A stretch of 64,000 nucleotides of DNA, taken from the NCBI RefSeq assembly GCF_018873765.1, contig NC_057925.1, positions 4,909,568-4,973,567 on the forward strand, in the 5' to 3' direction. Shown one piece after another: positions 47,301 through 56,800 of this stretch. Under the pieces are notes generated by a model. That model was not told where the DNA came from, made no database searches, and saw nothing but the letters and a program-made list of their open reading frames with translations. A program made the position numbers and the translations under genes. The stretch comes from Telopea speciosissima (taxonomy: Eukaryota > Streptophyta > Magnoliopsida > Proteales > Proteaceae). Each line of letters begins with the position of its first letter. Positions within the stretch are counted from its first letter, which is position 1.

Positions 47301-50300
47301 CGAGAGCCCAAAAGAAGTCGATTACAGCTGCACCTTCTTATTTCGTGGGGATGAAGGAAGCTATGGAAAACCAGGTGAAGAAGCTTAAGCTTGTATCCAG
47401 TAATTGAACAGCTCTGATACCATGTAAATCAAGGAGCAGAAAATAGAGAAGGAAGAAGAGGAGAAAAGGAGGAGAAGAGATGAGAGTTTGAGAGCCAAGA
47501 GCAGCTCACTCAATTAATGAGAGAGGGCTGCAATATCTTTACTAATAGGGTTAGAGATTTACAAGGGTAAAAAGGGGAAAACAAAAAGCATAAAGCAAAA
47601 AGCATAAAGTAAATAGGAGAGAGAATATCTCTCGGTATTAGAACCAGAATGCTGACGCTAATCCCGAGAGGGATATTCCTCTCTCTTAACAGTATTAGTA
47701 GTAGTAGTAGTAATTAGGAAGGATAAAATAAGGAATTAGAGGATTAGAACTGACTTGGGAGTTGCCCCGATAAATGACAAGCTCCGAGAGAGTCGTTTGA
47801 GATGGTATGGTCATGTTCAATGGAGGCCTAGGGACACCCTAGTAAGGAGGAGTGATATGAGTCCGATTGAAGGAGCTAAAAGAGCTAGGTGCTTTGTTTT
47901 TGTTGGATCTATGTAGCCGACCCCATTAAGTTGGGATAAGGCTGAGTTTGTTGTTGTTGTGGTATTATTTTTTTGCGTTCATATAATGTTTTCTCAGTTA
48001 TGCAGTTTCATGTAGAACTTGATTCTTGTTGCTTATTCAGTTTCAATTCTTGTCAGACCATTGGTTCCGTGGTCTCTCTCTCTCTCTCTCTTTTTTGGGG
48101 GGAGGGGGGTGAGGATGGCAAAAGTATAAAAGATAATCACTTTATTTACACTTTAAAACTCTGTGGCTGTTTGCAGTCATACTTCTCAATTTTGATTTTG
48201 GGTATTAGTGCATTTACACCTATTCTTTGGCAGTTCTATTGATTGCAGGTATTTTGACTTCGGAAATGGGACATGCCCCTTTGGGACTAGTTGTTTCTAC
48301 AAGGTATGTGATTCAGTCGTTGAATGAGAACATAACTGTTGTTTTTTCCTGCACTGTGCAACTTAATATTTTGCTTCTCTTGAATGCAATCATGGTTTTG
48401 GTTATCATGAATGAAATCTCATCCCTCTATGGAATTTCTCTTTTAACGTTATTAGTTTTCATAATAATTGTCGTTCTTCACAACCTCTCCCATGGTCATT
48501 TTAGGCCTGCCCCGGGCTCTTTTAGCTCCTTCAATTGGGATCAGATCACTCCTCCTTACTGGTGCATCCCTAGGCCTCCGTTGAACATGGCCATACCACC
48601 TTAGACGACATTCTCGGAGCCTGTCGCTGATCAGGGCAACTCCCACATCAGCTCTAATACGTTCATTCCTCACTTTATCCTTCCTAGTTTTGCCGCACAT
48701 CCATCTTAACATCCTCATCTCTGCAACACATAGCTTCGCTATTTGACACTTCTTAACTGCCCAACATTCCGTCCCATTCATCATAGCTGGTCGGATAACA
48801 GTCCTGTAGAATTTTCCTTTAAGCTTTAAAGGAATACGTCGGTCACACAATACTCCAGTCGCACCTCTCCACTTCAATTCTCTGTCAAATAATCCTAATC
48901 CTTAACTAAAACTAAAACGGGACTCTAACTTGGACTCTAACTCTTTTAATGCTTAGCCAACTAAAACAAAAACAAAAATGACAAGATAAACCCAATGAAT
49001 GAGTCTAAAATAAATAAAGAATTAAATATCCTATTAAACCCAAAAACCCAATTGGACCCGATTCATCTTCATATGGATTACACAATGGATTCTGGTCTAA
49101 GGAATTGCTCCTGCATCAAGATCAGCACACCCCGTATTTTTTTTCCATGTGGAAGAATGATCTGGCAGTTCTGACCGATCGATTTTAAATGGTGTGGATT
49201 GGCCACATGTCAAATTTCTGACCGATTGAGATTCAATGTATCCTCTCATATGTAAGCATACCCTCCAATGTATGTCCATGCACCCCATGGTAGTCCTTCT
49301 CATTGTCTTGTTTTGCCACTTGGCAAATTCAGATTGGTTGAGACTTGATCTGCAAGCAGAGGACCTTGGGGTCCATCTATACACAAAATCTCAGCCCTGC
49401 CTGACCAATGGCAGTAATTGAAGGGTGTGCTGAGGCCCTGCTTCCATATATTTATAATTTTAATATCTTGTGTACCGCTTTACTCTTTCAATTGACCTTA
49501 AAAATTAATATATTATGGTGTCCATTATGATAGGAGTTGTCTATTTCCACTTTTTAGTTAGTCCAATACCTAAAATATTCCTGTGGAAGAGCATCTGTCT
49601 CTTGTAAGTGATTGGTATCTTATAATGGCCAAATGCTAAACAGGACCAGCCAAGTCTCTTTTGAACACCTCTCAGACGTTCGCATCTTGGGTATCAGTGT
49701 ATATGTCACTAAAATAGTTTAACTCGTAGAGAAGGTTTATGGGTTTAATGGATAGCATGTTTGTTGCGTTTCAGCACACACACAAGCCAGATACAAACAG
49801 GCCGCACCAATATATGCCACATAGAAACCGCTCCAGCTGTGTGAACACATATGCCAAGACCATTTTGTTTGGGCACATATACAGGCCACATATGCTTGAT
49901 ATTGATGACAAGGATCTATAGTATCTTGATGATGACGTAGAATATGGCAGCTTAACCCTAGAGGAGGTGCTTTTCTACTAATGCAGCTGGATTTGGATAT
50001 GTTTGGCTCGTCAAGCGATGAGGATAATTAAGTACCACGAGGCACTAGATTTTTTTGGTTGTTAATCTCACTGAAACGTATTCCAGTGATTCTGCAAGAC
50101 TAAGGGATGTGGGAATTATTGATCTCTCTGTTTTGGCTGGGGGTGAGAGGTTGCCAGGTGGGGTGGCGAAGATGACAGACGATCTAATTTTCCAATTTTT
50201 GATTGTTGTTCGAGTTCTCTTGACTATCTTTTGGTGGCAACGTTAATTCATGTTCAACTTATATGGTGGTTGTGTCTATGTTCATGGAATTTGATATTGA

Positions 50301-51103
50301 CAAATCTTAAGATGATGGAGCTCTGAGATCAAGGTCAAGCTTGTATAGGAAATATATGTTATGGTCATTGGAGTGTTGAAAATGCATCATATTTAAGCAT
50401 GGTTTCTTTTTATCCAGGAGATATACTTGAGATAGAATTCCTTGGCATAGGTCCACGCCCATAGTCATATGCTTGCTATGGGTTCAAAATATGTTTAGAA
50501 TGTTTGAAATTGGTTGGATACAGACAAGGTTCAAAGCACCAGGAAACTTTAAAAAAGACACTTTTTGTTAAACAACTTGTCTATTCAACTGGTTATTTTG
50601 TTAGACTAGGCAGCTTTCAAGGTTTTTGAATGGGTAATGAATGAGAAGGGTGTAATGGAGATTGTGCAACGATGAGCTGTTTATGATACATCATCTCCTT
50701 TCCCATTGTGAATTCATGATGTCAGAACTGTTTCTGGTTTTGTTGAATTTCCTTCTCATATTGATTCCTGGTTGTTCCGCTGCTGACTCCCCCACCCCTT
50801 ACTGTTTTATTGGTATGGACTGTCTCAGTGACATTATAGACTCATTACCTATTCAATACATTCATGTTTTGCTGTCGCAGCATGCCTATCGTGATGGTCG
50901 CCTGGAAGAAGTTGTTCTGCGGCATCTTGGATCTGAAGATGGAAATAGTGTAATTGCTAAAGATATAAGGTTTGTGTTACTTCATGCTCTCTTTTCCACT
51001 TAGTTCATTTATGATATTGTTCCTTTTTTTATCTTTTATTTCTGACCGATTATATGGTTATTCCAGGCTTTCTGAGTTCCTTGGTAATTTGCGTCTAAGG
51101 TGA
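35316..51103 (+). CDS. MKRN: Makorin-type CCCH/RING E3 ubiquitin ligase (6 coding exons)
   Basis: Joining six exons with GT-AG borders and matching phases (35316-35326, 37379-37466, 37567-38363, 48234-48303, 50881-50969, 51067-51103) gives 363 aa. Domains in makorin order: CCCH finger 1 (C7, C15, C21, H25), finger 2 (C35, C43, C49, H53), finger 3 (C147 onward, CX7CX5CX3H), the makorin Cys/His segment (169-192), C3HC4 RING (C210, C213, C234, H236, C239, C242, C264, C267) and finger 4 (C303, C313, C319, H323). Makorins bind RNA and act as RING E3 ligases; the Arabidopsis relative is AT3G08505. All key residues are present and no stop interrupts the frame, so it should be functional. Introns 1, 3 and 4 carry many transposons, and intron 3 is 9.9 kb. 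The start ATG is in an 11-nt coding exon; a different first exon is possible. Confidence 0.92.
35640..35690 (+). mobile_element. RTE-type 3' tail remnant in makorin intron 1
   Basis: GATCCGGGTAGCCAACCCAT, then TTAGTTGGGAGAAAGGCTT: a decayed copy of the RTE/SINE terminus in the same direction as the gene. Confidence 0.5.
36105..37249. mobile_element. 1145-bp long-TIR DNA transposon in makorin intron 1
   Basis: A non-autonomous element with an 8-bp duplication ATTATTTT at 36097-36104 and 37250-37257. The inverted ends are GGGGGAATTGCCGAGATCCA and, reverse complemented, GGGGAAATTGCCGAGATCCA. The arms match over about 150 bp (36105-36253). After an extra block in the left arm they match again over 36366-36430 (CTTCCTAAAATACCCCAACA). 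Long G-starting TIRs suggest a Mutator-like element; hAT is the alternative because of the 8-bp duplication. The interior has no recognised gene. It ends 129 bp before exon 2. Confidence 0.88.
37379..37466 (+). CDS. MKRN: Makorin exon 2 (CCCH finger 1)
   Basis: Acceptor GCCTTCAG, donor AATGTAAAAA. Encodes [29 protein letters not shown], including the complete first C-X7-C-X5-C-X3-H finger. Confidence 0.9.
37567..38363 (+). CDS. MKRN: Makorin exon 3 (fingers 2-3, Cys/His motif, RING)
   Basis: A 797-nt exon with acceptor ATCACAG and donor CTCAGGTACC. Encodes residues 34-298: finger 2 ([19 protein letters not shown]), a Ser/His-rich linker, finger 3 ([19 protein letters not shown]), the makorin motif from [14 protein letters not shown] and the RING from CSVCLD to CPICRK. 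The open frame runs past the donor, but the makorin homology stops exactly at it. Confidence 0.93.
38625..40643. mobile_element. Pack-MULE-like element carrying a cyclin-L exon
   Basis: A 2019-bp element with long inverted arms: left 38625 to about 39034, right about 40275 to 40643. They start GGGTTAAATATGCATACCCC and GGGTTAAATACGCGTACCCC and share CACCCAATATTCCTCATGCC. It is inserted in a T run, so the target duplication (8 or more T) is uninformative. The interior holds a minus-strand piece of a cyclin-L gene with its splice sites and upstream leader, so it was captured as genomic DNA. No transposase is present. It lies in intron 3 of makorin. Confidence 0.88.
39186..39338 (-). pseudogene. 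Captured cyclin-L first coding exon
   Basis: Encodes [40 protein letters not shown] and [11 protein letters not shown], the N-terminus of plant cyclin L (arginine-rich cyclin, partner of splicing-linked CDKs). A 5' leader acceptor (GTTTTGCAG) lies just upstream and a donor follows the Leu codon (CAAATTGTATC). The rest of the cyclin box is absent, and the frame stops in intron sequence. The 51 codons show no damage, so the capture is recent or the source was well conserved. The stretch 39354 to about 40130 is probably the source gene's leader and promoter. Confidence 0.88.
41357..41983. mobile_element. 627-bp palindrome-rich MULE-type MITE
   Basis: Flanked by a perfect 9-bp duplication GTGCTACGC (41348-41356 and 41984-41992). 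Ends are inverted: CATAGTTGTCATGGCGTCGC on the left and, reverse complemented, ATAGTTGTCACGGCGTCACG on the right. Both halves contain repeated CGCCATGGCG-type palindromes and GATATATCG/CGATAT motifs around an AT-rich centre. It has no coding capacity. The 9-bp duplication supports a Mutator-like origin. Confidence 0.88.
42322..42590 (-). repeat. 3' LTR of the intron-3 copia element
   Basis: A 269-bp LTR, followed on the plus strand by the purine tract complement CTCCCCTTCAAGC. Confidence 0.93.
47423..47691 (-). repeat. 5' LTR of the intron-3 copia element
   Basis: A 269-bp LTR, seven differences from 42322-42590, directly next to the tRNA-Met primer site. Confidence 0.93.
47725..47970 (+). 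mobile_element. RTE LINE 3' fragment in makorin intron 3
   Basis: Reads [41 protein letters not shown], then the terminus GTAGCCGACCCCATTAAGTT, GGGATAAGGCTGAGTTTG and a TTG repeat tail. Severely 5'-truncated. It lies 30 bp from the copia element. Confidence 0.85.
48234..48303 (+). CDS. MKRN: Makorin exon 4 (CCCH finger 4)
   Basis: A 70-nt exon with acceptor TTCTTTGGCAG and donor AAGGTATGTG. The first base completes a Ser codon (AG plus T), then [23 protein letters not shown]. Finger 4 is C-X9-C-X5-C-X3-H, with its His supplied by exon 5. A second AG at 48246-48247 gives a shorter in-frame reading, but the upstream AG restores the conserved SIDC. It sits 9.87 kb from exon 3. Confidence 0.9.
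48470..48885 (-). mobile_element. RTE LINE internal fragment in makorin intron 4
   Basis: A minus-strand open stretch reads [60 protein letters not shown] and [20 protein letters not shown]. It is the region between RT and the 3' end of an RTE element, cut at both sides and in a good frame, so it is younger than the 6.1-kb copy. Confidence 0.88.
49739..50032 (+). pseudogene. Unassigned decayed coding stretch in makorin intron 4
   Basis: The plus strand contains pieces that read like a protein C-terminus: [16 protein letters not shown], then [18 protein letters not shown], then a shift of frame into [16 protein letters not shown] and a stop. An acidic, Ser-rich tail with a stop is not typical of random AT-rich intron. 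I cannot assign a family. It is not required for the makorin frame, which joins cleanly across it. It may be a captured exon, a processed fragment or chance. Confidence 0.25.
50881..50969 (+). CDS. MKRN: Makorin exon 5
   Basis: Acceptor GCTGTCGCAG, donor ATAAGGTTTGTG. Encodes [29 protein letters not shown] plus two bases of Arg. The leading His is the last ligand of CCCH finger 4. Confidence 0.92.
51067..51103 (+). CDS. MKRN: Makorin exon 6 and stop
   Basis: Acceptor TTATTCCAG. The first G completes Arg, then [11 protein letters not shown] and TGA. This is the conserved C-terminal end of plant makorins. The 3' UTR runs from here; the polyadenylation site was not fixed. Confidence 0.9.
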
Positions 51104-51675
51104 TAAGAACTAGCTGGGGAAGCTTCCAAGGTATGGTGTGTGGTCTGCGATCTGCTTTGCCCATTTTTCTCTCCCTCATGTATCTATTACATGTGTTATC
51201 CAGAATATAAAGGGAAAATCTGCTCCTATATTATTAAAATTATTGCCATAGTAATATATATCATGAACTTATGATGGTAATCTGGGTCCTTGTTATGGTT
51301 GATGGTGATGTCAACTTTATCTCCCATGATTTCATGCCCTGAGGTTTTTTGTTTGTTTGTTTGTTTTTTTTTTTTTGAGGTCACAGGTCTCGGGCAAATT
51401 GTTCTTGGCTTAGCCTGATTCATTTTATTGACAGGATATTCACTGTGGTTTGAATGAATTCTACTGAACTCTTAAAAATCTGCCTCTTCTGACTTGTCTC
51501 CATATGAGCAGGTTTTTAATTTTTATTGCAGACATATGTACGACTTGAAGTGCCGAAATTTATCTAATCTGTTGCCCTTTTGCACTTCACTCTGGCAAAA
51601 GTGAGGTCATTCATATGACTAAGACTGTGCTACTTATCCTGTAGCCGTAAATAGCTATATTTAAGGGTTGAAACC

Positions 51676-51840
51676 ATAGTTGTCATGGCGTCTATGCGAT
51701 TCTAGGCGTTGAAGGAGGGAAAATATCAAAGTGACACCAACAAAGTGCTAAGGCGCTGCCTAGGCGACCAAGGCGCCCTTCCAACAAAGGGCGCCTGGAT
51801 GCCTACTTGCCTAGGCATCCTAGGCAGCACCATGACAACT
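51676..51840. mobile_element. Short MITE related to the 41.4 kb element
   Basis: Starts ATAGTTGTCATGGCGTC and ends with the inverted CACCATGACAACT, the same terminal motif as the 627-bp element at 41357-41983. The interior is rich in CCTAGGC/GCCTAGG and GGCGCC palindromes. The target duplication is not clear, so this copy is older or rearranged. Confidence 0.6.
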
Positions 51841-52782
51841 TTGAGTGAAAATGTCAGAATTATTTCTAAGTGTGACCATTACATTTTTAATTTTCAAATG
51901 AGTAATTATGGAGACATCTCAAGGCAAGCCATTGGACATGGAGATAATTATGTCCTAAATAAGTCTGGGCTGACCTTTTTGAGGATAGTTGAGTGTGGAA
52001 CTCTCTTATGGTGAAGAAGGATTTTGCCGAGCTGCTCCCTTTAAAGAAGCCTAAGCATAACGCTTAAGATTTAAGCGTAAAAGCCTAAGATGAAAGTCTC
52101 GTGAATTTGAGAACATCTTAACTTTGATTTAATTAGCCAATATCATGTGTCATTGGTTAAGGTGCTATTGTTTATTTGTATTGACTAACAACTTGGACGG
52201 TCTCCTTCTGTATAATCAAACTTTAATCTGTAGGTGTTGTATATGATATGGCTAGTAGCCAAATGGTTTTTGAAGTGGTGCTTATTTGGTCTCATCCTTG
52301 TATCTTGAGATTTGGCATCAGGTGGTACTCTACGTTTTTCTTTGATTCTTGTACCCAAACAATTGCAATTGCATTTGGTGGGTTAAACAGGGTCTTAGTA
52401 AGGCCAGCTCATGACTGGTGTATGGAGGTTCAGTGTTGATTCACTGATGGGATATTTAACTAATCCACTCCCCTAGCCCAGGTGTTCTGGTTTATTTTTC
52501 TTTTTCTCTTTTGGGATTTGTCATCAGAAACAGATGGGTTTCCTCCACTGCCATTTCAGGCGATGTTGGTCATCATTTTGCTTGGTTGCGAAGCTTCTTG
52601 AGCTTAGGTCTTTAGTGGGTTTGTTAGAAATTTGTTTCAGGCTCCTAGGGATGCAAGTGCATGGAGACTAAGAGATACTGGGTATATAACGGGTCCTTTA
52701 TTAGTAGCCAAATGGAAAGTGAAGAAAGAAATGTGTATATAGGGCAATAGATCAACTACTCAACCCCAACCACCCCCCCCCC

Positions 52783-52814
52783 CCAAAATAAATAAATAAA
52801 TAAATAAATAAAAA
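52783..52814. repeat. (AAAT)n microsatellite
   Basis: About seven units of AAAT, next to a C run at 52771-52784. Confidence 0.9.
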
Positions 52815-53879
52815 AGAGAGAAAAAAGCACACACAGGTGCCCTCTACGAAAAAAAGAAGAATTCTTACATTATTAACATTCTTCTGAATCAATGATCTTG
52901 TGGTTTTGTTGATTACGTTTTGTTTTGTGGCTAAAGTATGCATGTCTGTCTGTATTTCTCTCATCTCTTTGAAGTAATCTTAGAACATAGGTCTTGTTAC
53001 TGATTCATTGTTCTTTTGCCAGCGACTCGTTCAGAATTTGGTTGCTGGGGATCCAAAAGGTGGACTTACGTGGGGGCATATTGAACTGTATTAATAAACA
53101 CCTTTCACTATAAACAAAGGTGGTTAAGGAAGAAACAGAGAAACAAAATGGATGGTAATGTTGAGGCTCAAGGTTTTTGAGAATTTCCTTTTGGTGCATT
53201 GTCTCATGGATCCCTGGTAGCATCCTTGAAATGGTTCACATTTCACAATAATGAGTTATGAATGTTGTGAATGAACGTGGCAATCGCCAGACCGTCATTG
53301 TTACATCAAGACTGTATATAAATGGATATACATATATATTTGGATTTTTCTATTAAATTGCTTGATTATGATGAGATTATATAGGAAAATACCTATGGAA
53401 GTTTTATGTATATGAATTATTCTAGAGGAACAAATACTGCTGTATGACATTAGTCATACTAGCTGACATGAAGTTGTGCTTTGAAGAGCAGAAGTAATTG
53501 GAAATGCCTTGCATAACGTTTCTAATGAGAGTTGAAGATTGGTTGTGGTTTGTGTTTTTCTTAAAGATACAAGGTGTGAGTTTTCGTTCGCCCAGGGTGA
53601 AGAAAGAATTTCTTCTTCCAAGGTAGTATGGCTACAAGGATTTAAAATCTAGTATGTTAAAACAGATTGGTCACTACCAAATTCTGATCCCAATCTGGAT
53701 CAATTGATTTGTCTGATGCTTGGCCGGAATATCAATTGTATTAGGTCGGTATCAGATCCACTGATGGTATTGTCCTGTACTCAGCCATAAGCGTCTGGTT
53801 ATGCTAGAGCATTTATGTGGTTGGGGAAAAGATACACAACTTTACAAAAAAAAAAAAAAAGATACACAAGGATCTCAAA

Positions 53880-56800
53880 TAAGTACTTTTTTGGTTCCTG
53901 GGCTTCGACCAAAATGGATTGACCTCATCTGTGTTGTTCTCCAATGCTCCTTTTCCATCAAACTGGAAGGTAGTTGTTTTGAATATTTTGAACCCTCTAG
54001 AGGATCGAGGCAGGGATGCCCTCTTAACCCCTATCTCTTTATCCTCACAATGGAGTGTCTCTCAAGACTTCTTAATACCTTCAGAGACTTCAATCTCTTT
54101 AAAGGCATTAAAATTGCAAGGAGGGCTCCCGAAATTACCTACCTACTATTTGCCGATGACACTCATCTTTTGTAGAGCAACCCCTGAAGATGTTAATACA
54201 CTCAAAGCAATCCTCAACCTCTTTGAATCACTTTCAGGTCAACAACTGAATATGTCAAAAAGTGGTATTTTTTTTCAACAAAATACTCCAACATCAATAA
54301 TAAATGATATTAAAAGAATTCTTGAAGTACTTGACAAGTTGATATGAGTGACAATGCTAAATATCTAGGTACATCCATCTTCCCTCATCGATCAAAGAAA
54401 GTTACCCTATCTTCCATTTTCAATCAAGTTCATACCAGACTAGCAAACTGGAAATCCAACCTCCTATCCCAAGCAGGTCACACTATCCTCATAAAATCTA
54501 TCCTCAATTCTGTAGACACTGAAATTTTGCCACCACCCTTGGCGATGATGACAATGGGATACGGATGGAAGGTATCGCACCTATGACCCTTGAAAAACCC
54601 CAAAAAACCCTTGAAAAGCTCAAAAAGTCCATTGAAGTCCAAAATCGGAGTGCTAATGGCGCCGTGGAAAAGGACAAACGTCAACCGAATGACGTCATCC
54701 ACAACGCCGCGGAAGACCAACACGGCGCCACGGTTATGGGGTACCTCCTCCCCCAAAAGATGAAGAGATAGAATGGGGGAGAGAGTCCCAGTCCCTTTTT
54801 CAGCCTTTTTCCCTCTTCAAAGCCACTTTTGAGTGATTTCGAGTGAGGATTCTCTTAAGCCACGGGTAGATCCTTCGATTACCCTATTTTGAGTGCTCCC
54901 ATCCTAGGTTAAACCGTTATTCCGTCTGCATACGGATAATGAAAAAACCTCTCTTTACAGTCGATATTTCGTTCATGTACGGGTAGCGAAAGGTCCTTTT
55001 CACAACCGTTATTCTGTCCGAGGAGTCAATGACGATTCACCCATCCATTTCCATCTGAGCCCAGGGACTATCGACAGTCAAGAACTTCAAGATAGAGGTA
55101 TAATCATTGTATTTTAGGCTGGCATAATGTAGTCTTTTTGGGTTTACCGTGTTAGTGTAAATAGTGTACATATTGATAGAATGCATGTTATGTAGTCATC
55201 TTGTGAATATGTCATGAAGAGAGAACATTCGATATTTAGCAACTATGATAGAAAGATCAGTTTAACCGGACAAGATGGGATGTTAATACCTTCCCATACT
55301 TGTAACCTGACCCCTTACCTATTCTCTGGACAGACCATATGAAATCACGTGAATCTGTTCAATAACTCGGACATAATCACAATCATTGGGCCCTAGGCCC
55401 TAATCCTAGGTGGCGACTCCATTTTTTATGAAGCATGATCCCAATCCCCTATGAAGATGTATCAAAACGTTACGCCATGACACTATGAAAGACAACTTGT
55501 TGCCATAAGGCCACAAAACCCTGACCCGACTGATTCGGGACCGCGACACTTACACATTCCATCCCTTCTTTTCAAATGACTTGCTTCTTTTTCCCAAAGT
55601 CTTTATGTTCTCAACTAGATTTCCTTAGTTCAGCTTTCTAGATAGACCACATCTCATCGAATAAAGGTTTCTCCCCAATACATTGGGGGAAAATTTGTAA
55701 ACCTAAGAGTGTTGGTGGTCTAGGCATTAGACTCCATTGGAACCATAATAGAGCTCTTCTCTTGAAATTGACTTGGAGGCTAGTTCACAATCCAAACCAT
55801 CTTTGGGCAATGATCCTAAAGTCCAAGTATTTTCTGTCAATATCTCTCCTTGATCCAACAAACAACTTCACTGCTGGGTCATGGACTTGGAACAGTATCC
55901 GTGTTGTGCTCCCTATATTCAAAAATATGGTAAGGTGGTCCATTGAAACTGGTACCAATGTCAACATTTGGTCTGATCCTTGGATCCCACTACATCAAGG
56001 AGTTTCTCTACCCTCTGTTGTCCAACAAAACAGAAATTACCTTACAGTTGATGAATTGATCATTGATAGATCCTGGAATACCTCCCTCATATCCTCCCTA
56101 TTTCCACCTTCTATCAGTCAAACCATCATTTCAATCCCTCTCTCTCAATACCCCATGAGGATAAACTGTTTACCTTCACCACTAAATCTGGGAACATATC
56201 GACCAAGAGTGCCACAACTTTCCTTGTTTCTGTTCGAAGCACCAATGGTCAACATAAGGTTTGGAACCGGATATGGAGGCTTAAAACTCATCCAAAATTC
56301 ACACTTTTCCTTTGGAAGGTCCTTAATGATGGTTTATCCACAGGGGATAAATTACAAAAGTTAAATCCCAACTTGGCTCTCTGCCCTGTGTATAAGGAGA
56401 CAACTGAAACCATTTGGCATATCTTCCTAATGTGCCTGCTTTCAAAAAGAATCAGTGCGGGAGGACTTTTGGGCCTTAGAACTGAATTTGTACAAAGAAG
56501 TAATCTGAGAGAAGCCATTTCACATATGATTCTTGATGATACAACTTTGATGAAATCTGAGGGAGATAGAGTGCTAGGAATTGCTAGCATAACTCTGTAT
56601 TCATTTGGCAAAACAGGAATAGATCTGTATTTTATACCAACAAACTTCATCCCCCTATTATTCTCCAACAAATAAATAGATGGGTGAATATGATAATCAT
56701 CTGACCAACAAAAGAGCTGAGAACATTGAGAACCTCCAACTTTTTCAGAATATCTCACAACAACAAACTCTGATTCCAATGGGATTTTATGTAGAACTGG

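Larger units (their letters stand above)
42322..47691 (-). mobile_element. Ty1/copia element in makorin intron 3
   Basis: A 5370-bp LTR retrotransposon with two 269-bp LTRs (TGTAAATC...CTCTTAACA) and a target duplication GTATT (42317-42321 and 47692-47696). A tRNA-Met primer site (reverse of GCTCTGATACCA, 47411-47422) and an AAGGGGAG purine tract are present. Parts on the minus strand: gag with [14 protein letters not shown] (about 46.7-45.9 kb), protease DSGASDHM (about 45.7), integrase (about 45.2-44.7), RT (about 43.9-43.0) and RNase H (about 43.0-42.6). It is broken, with about four breaks. LTRs differ by about 2.6 percent, suggesting one to a few million years. It lies opposite to the direction of makorin transcription. 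Confidence 0.93.
51104..53879. other. Gene-free stretch after makorin
   Basis: Includes the makorin 3' UTR at its start, a MITE at 51.7 kb, an AAAT microsatellite near 52.79 kb and a tiny A-tail insertion at 53.84 kb. No supported exon. Confidence 0.5.
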
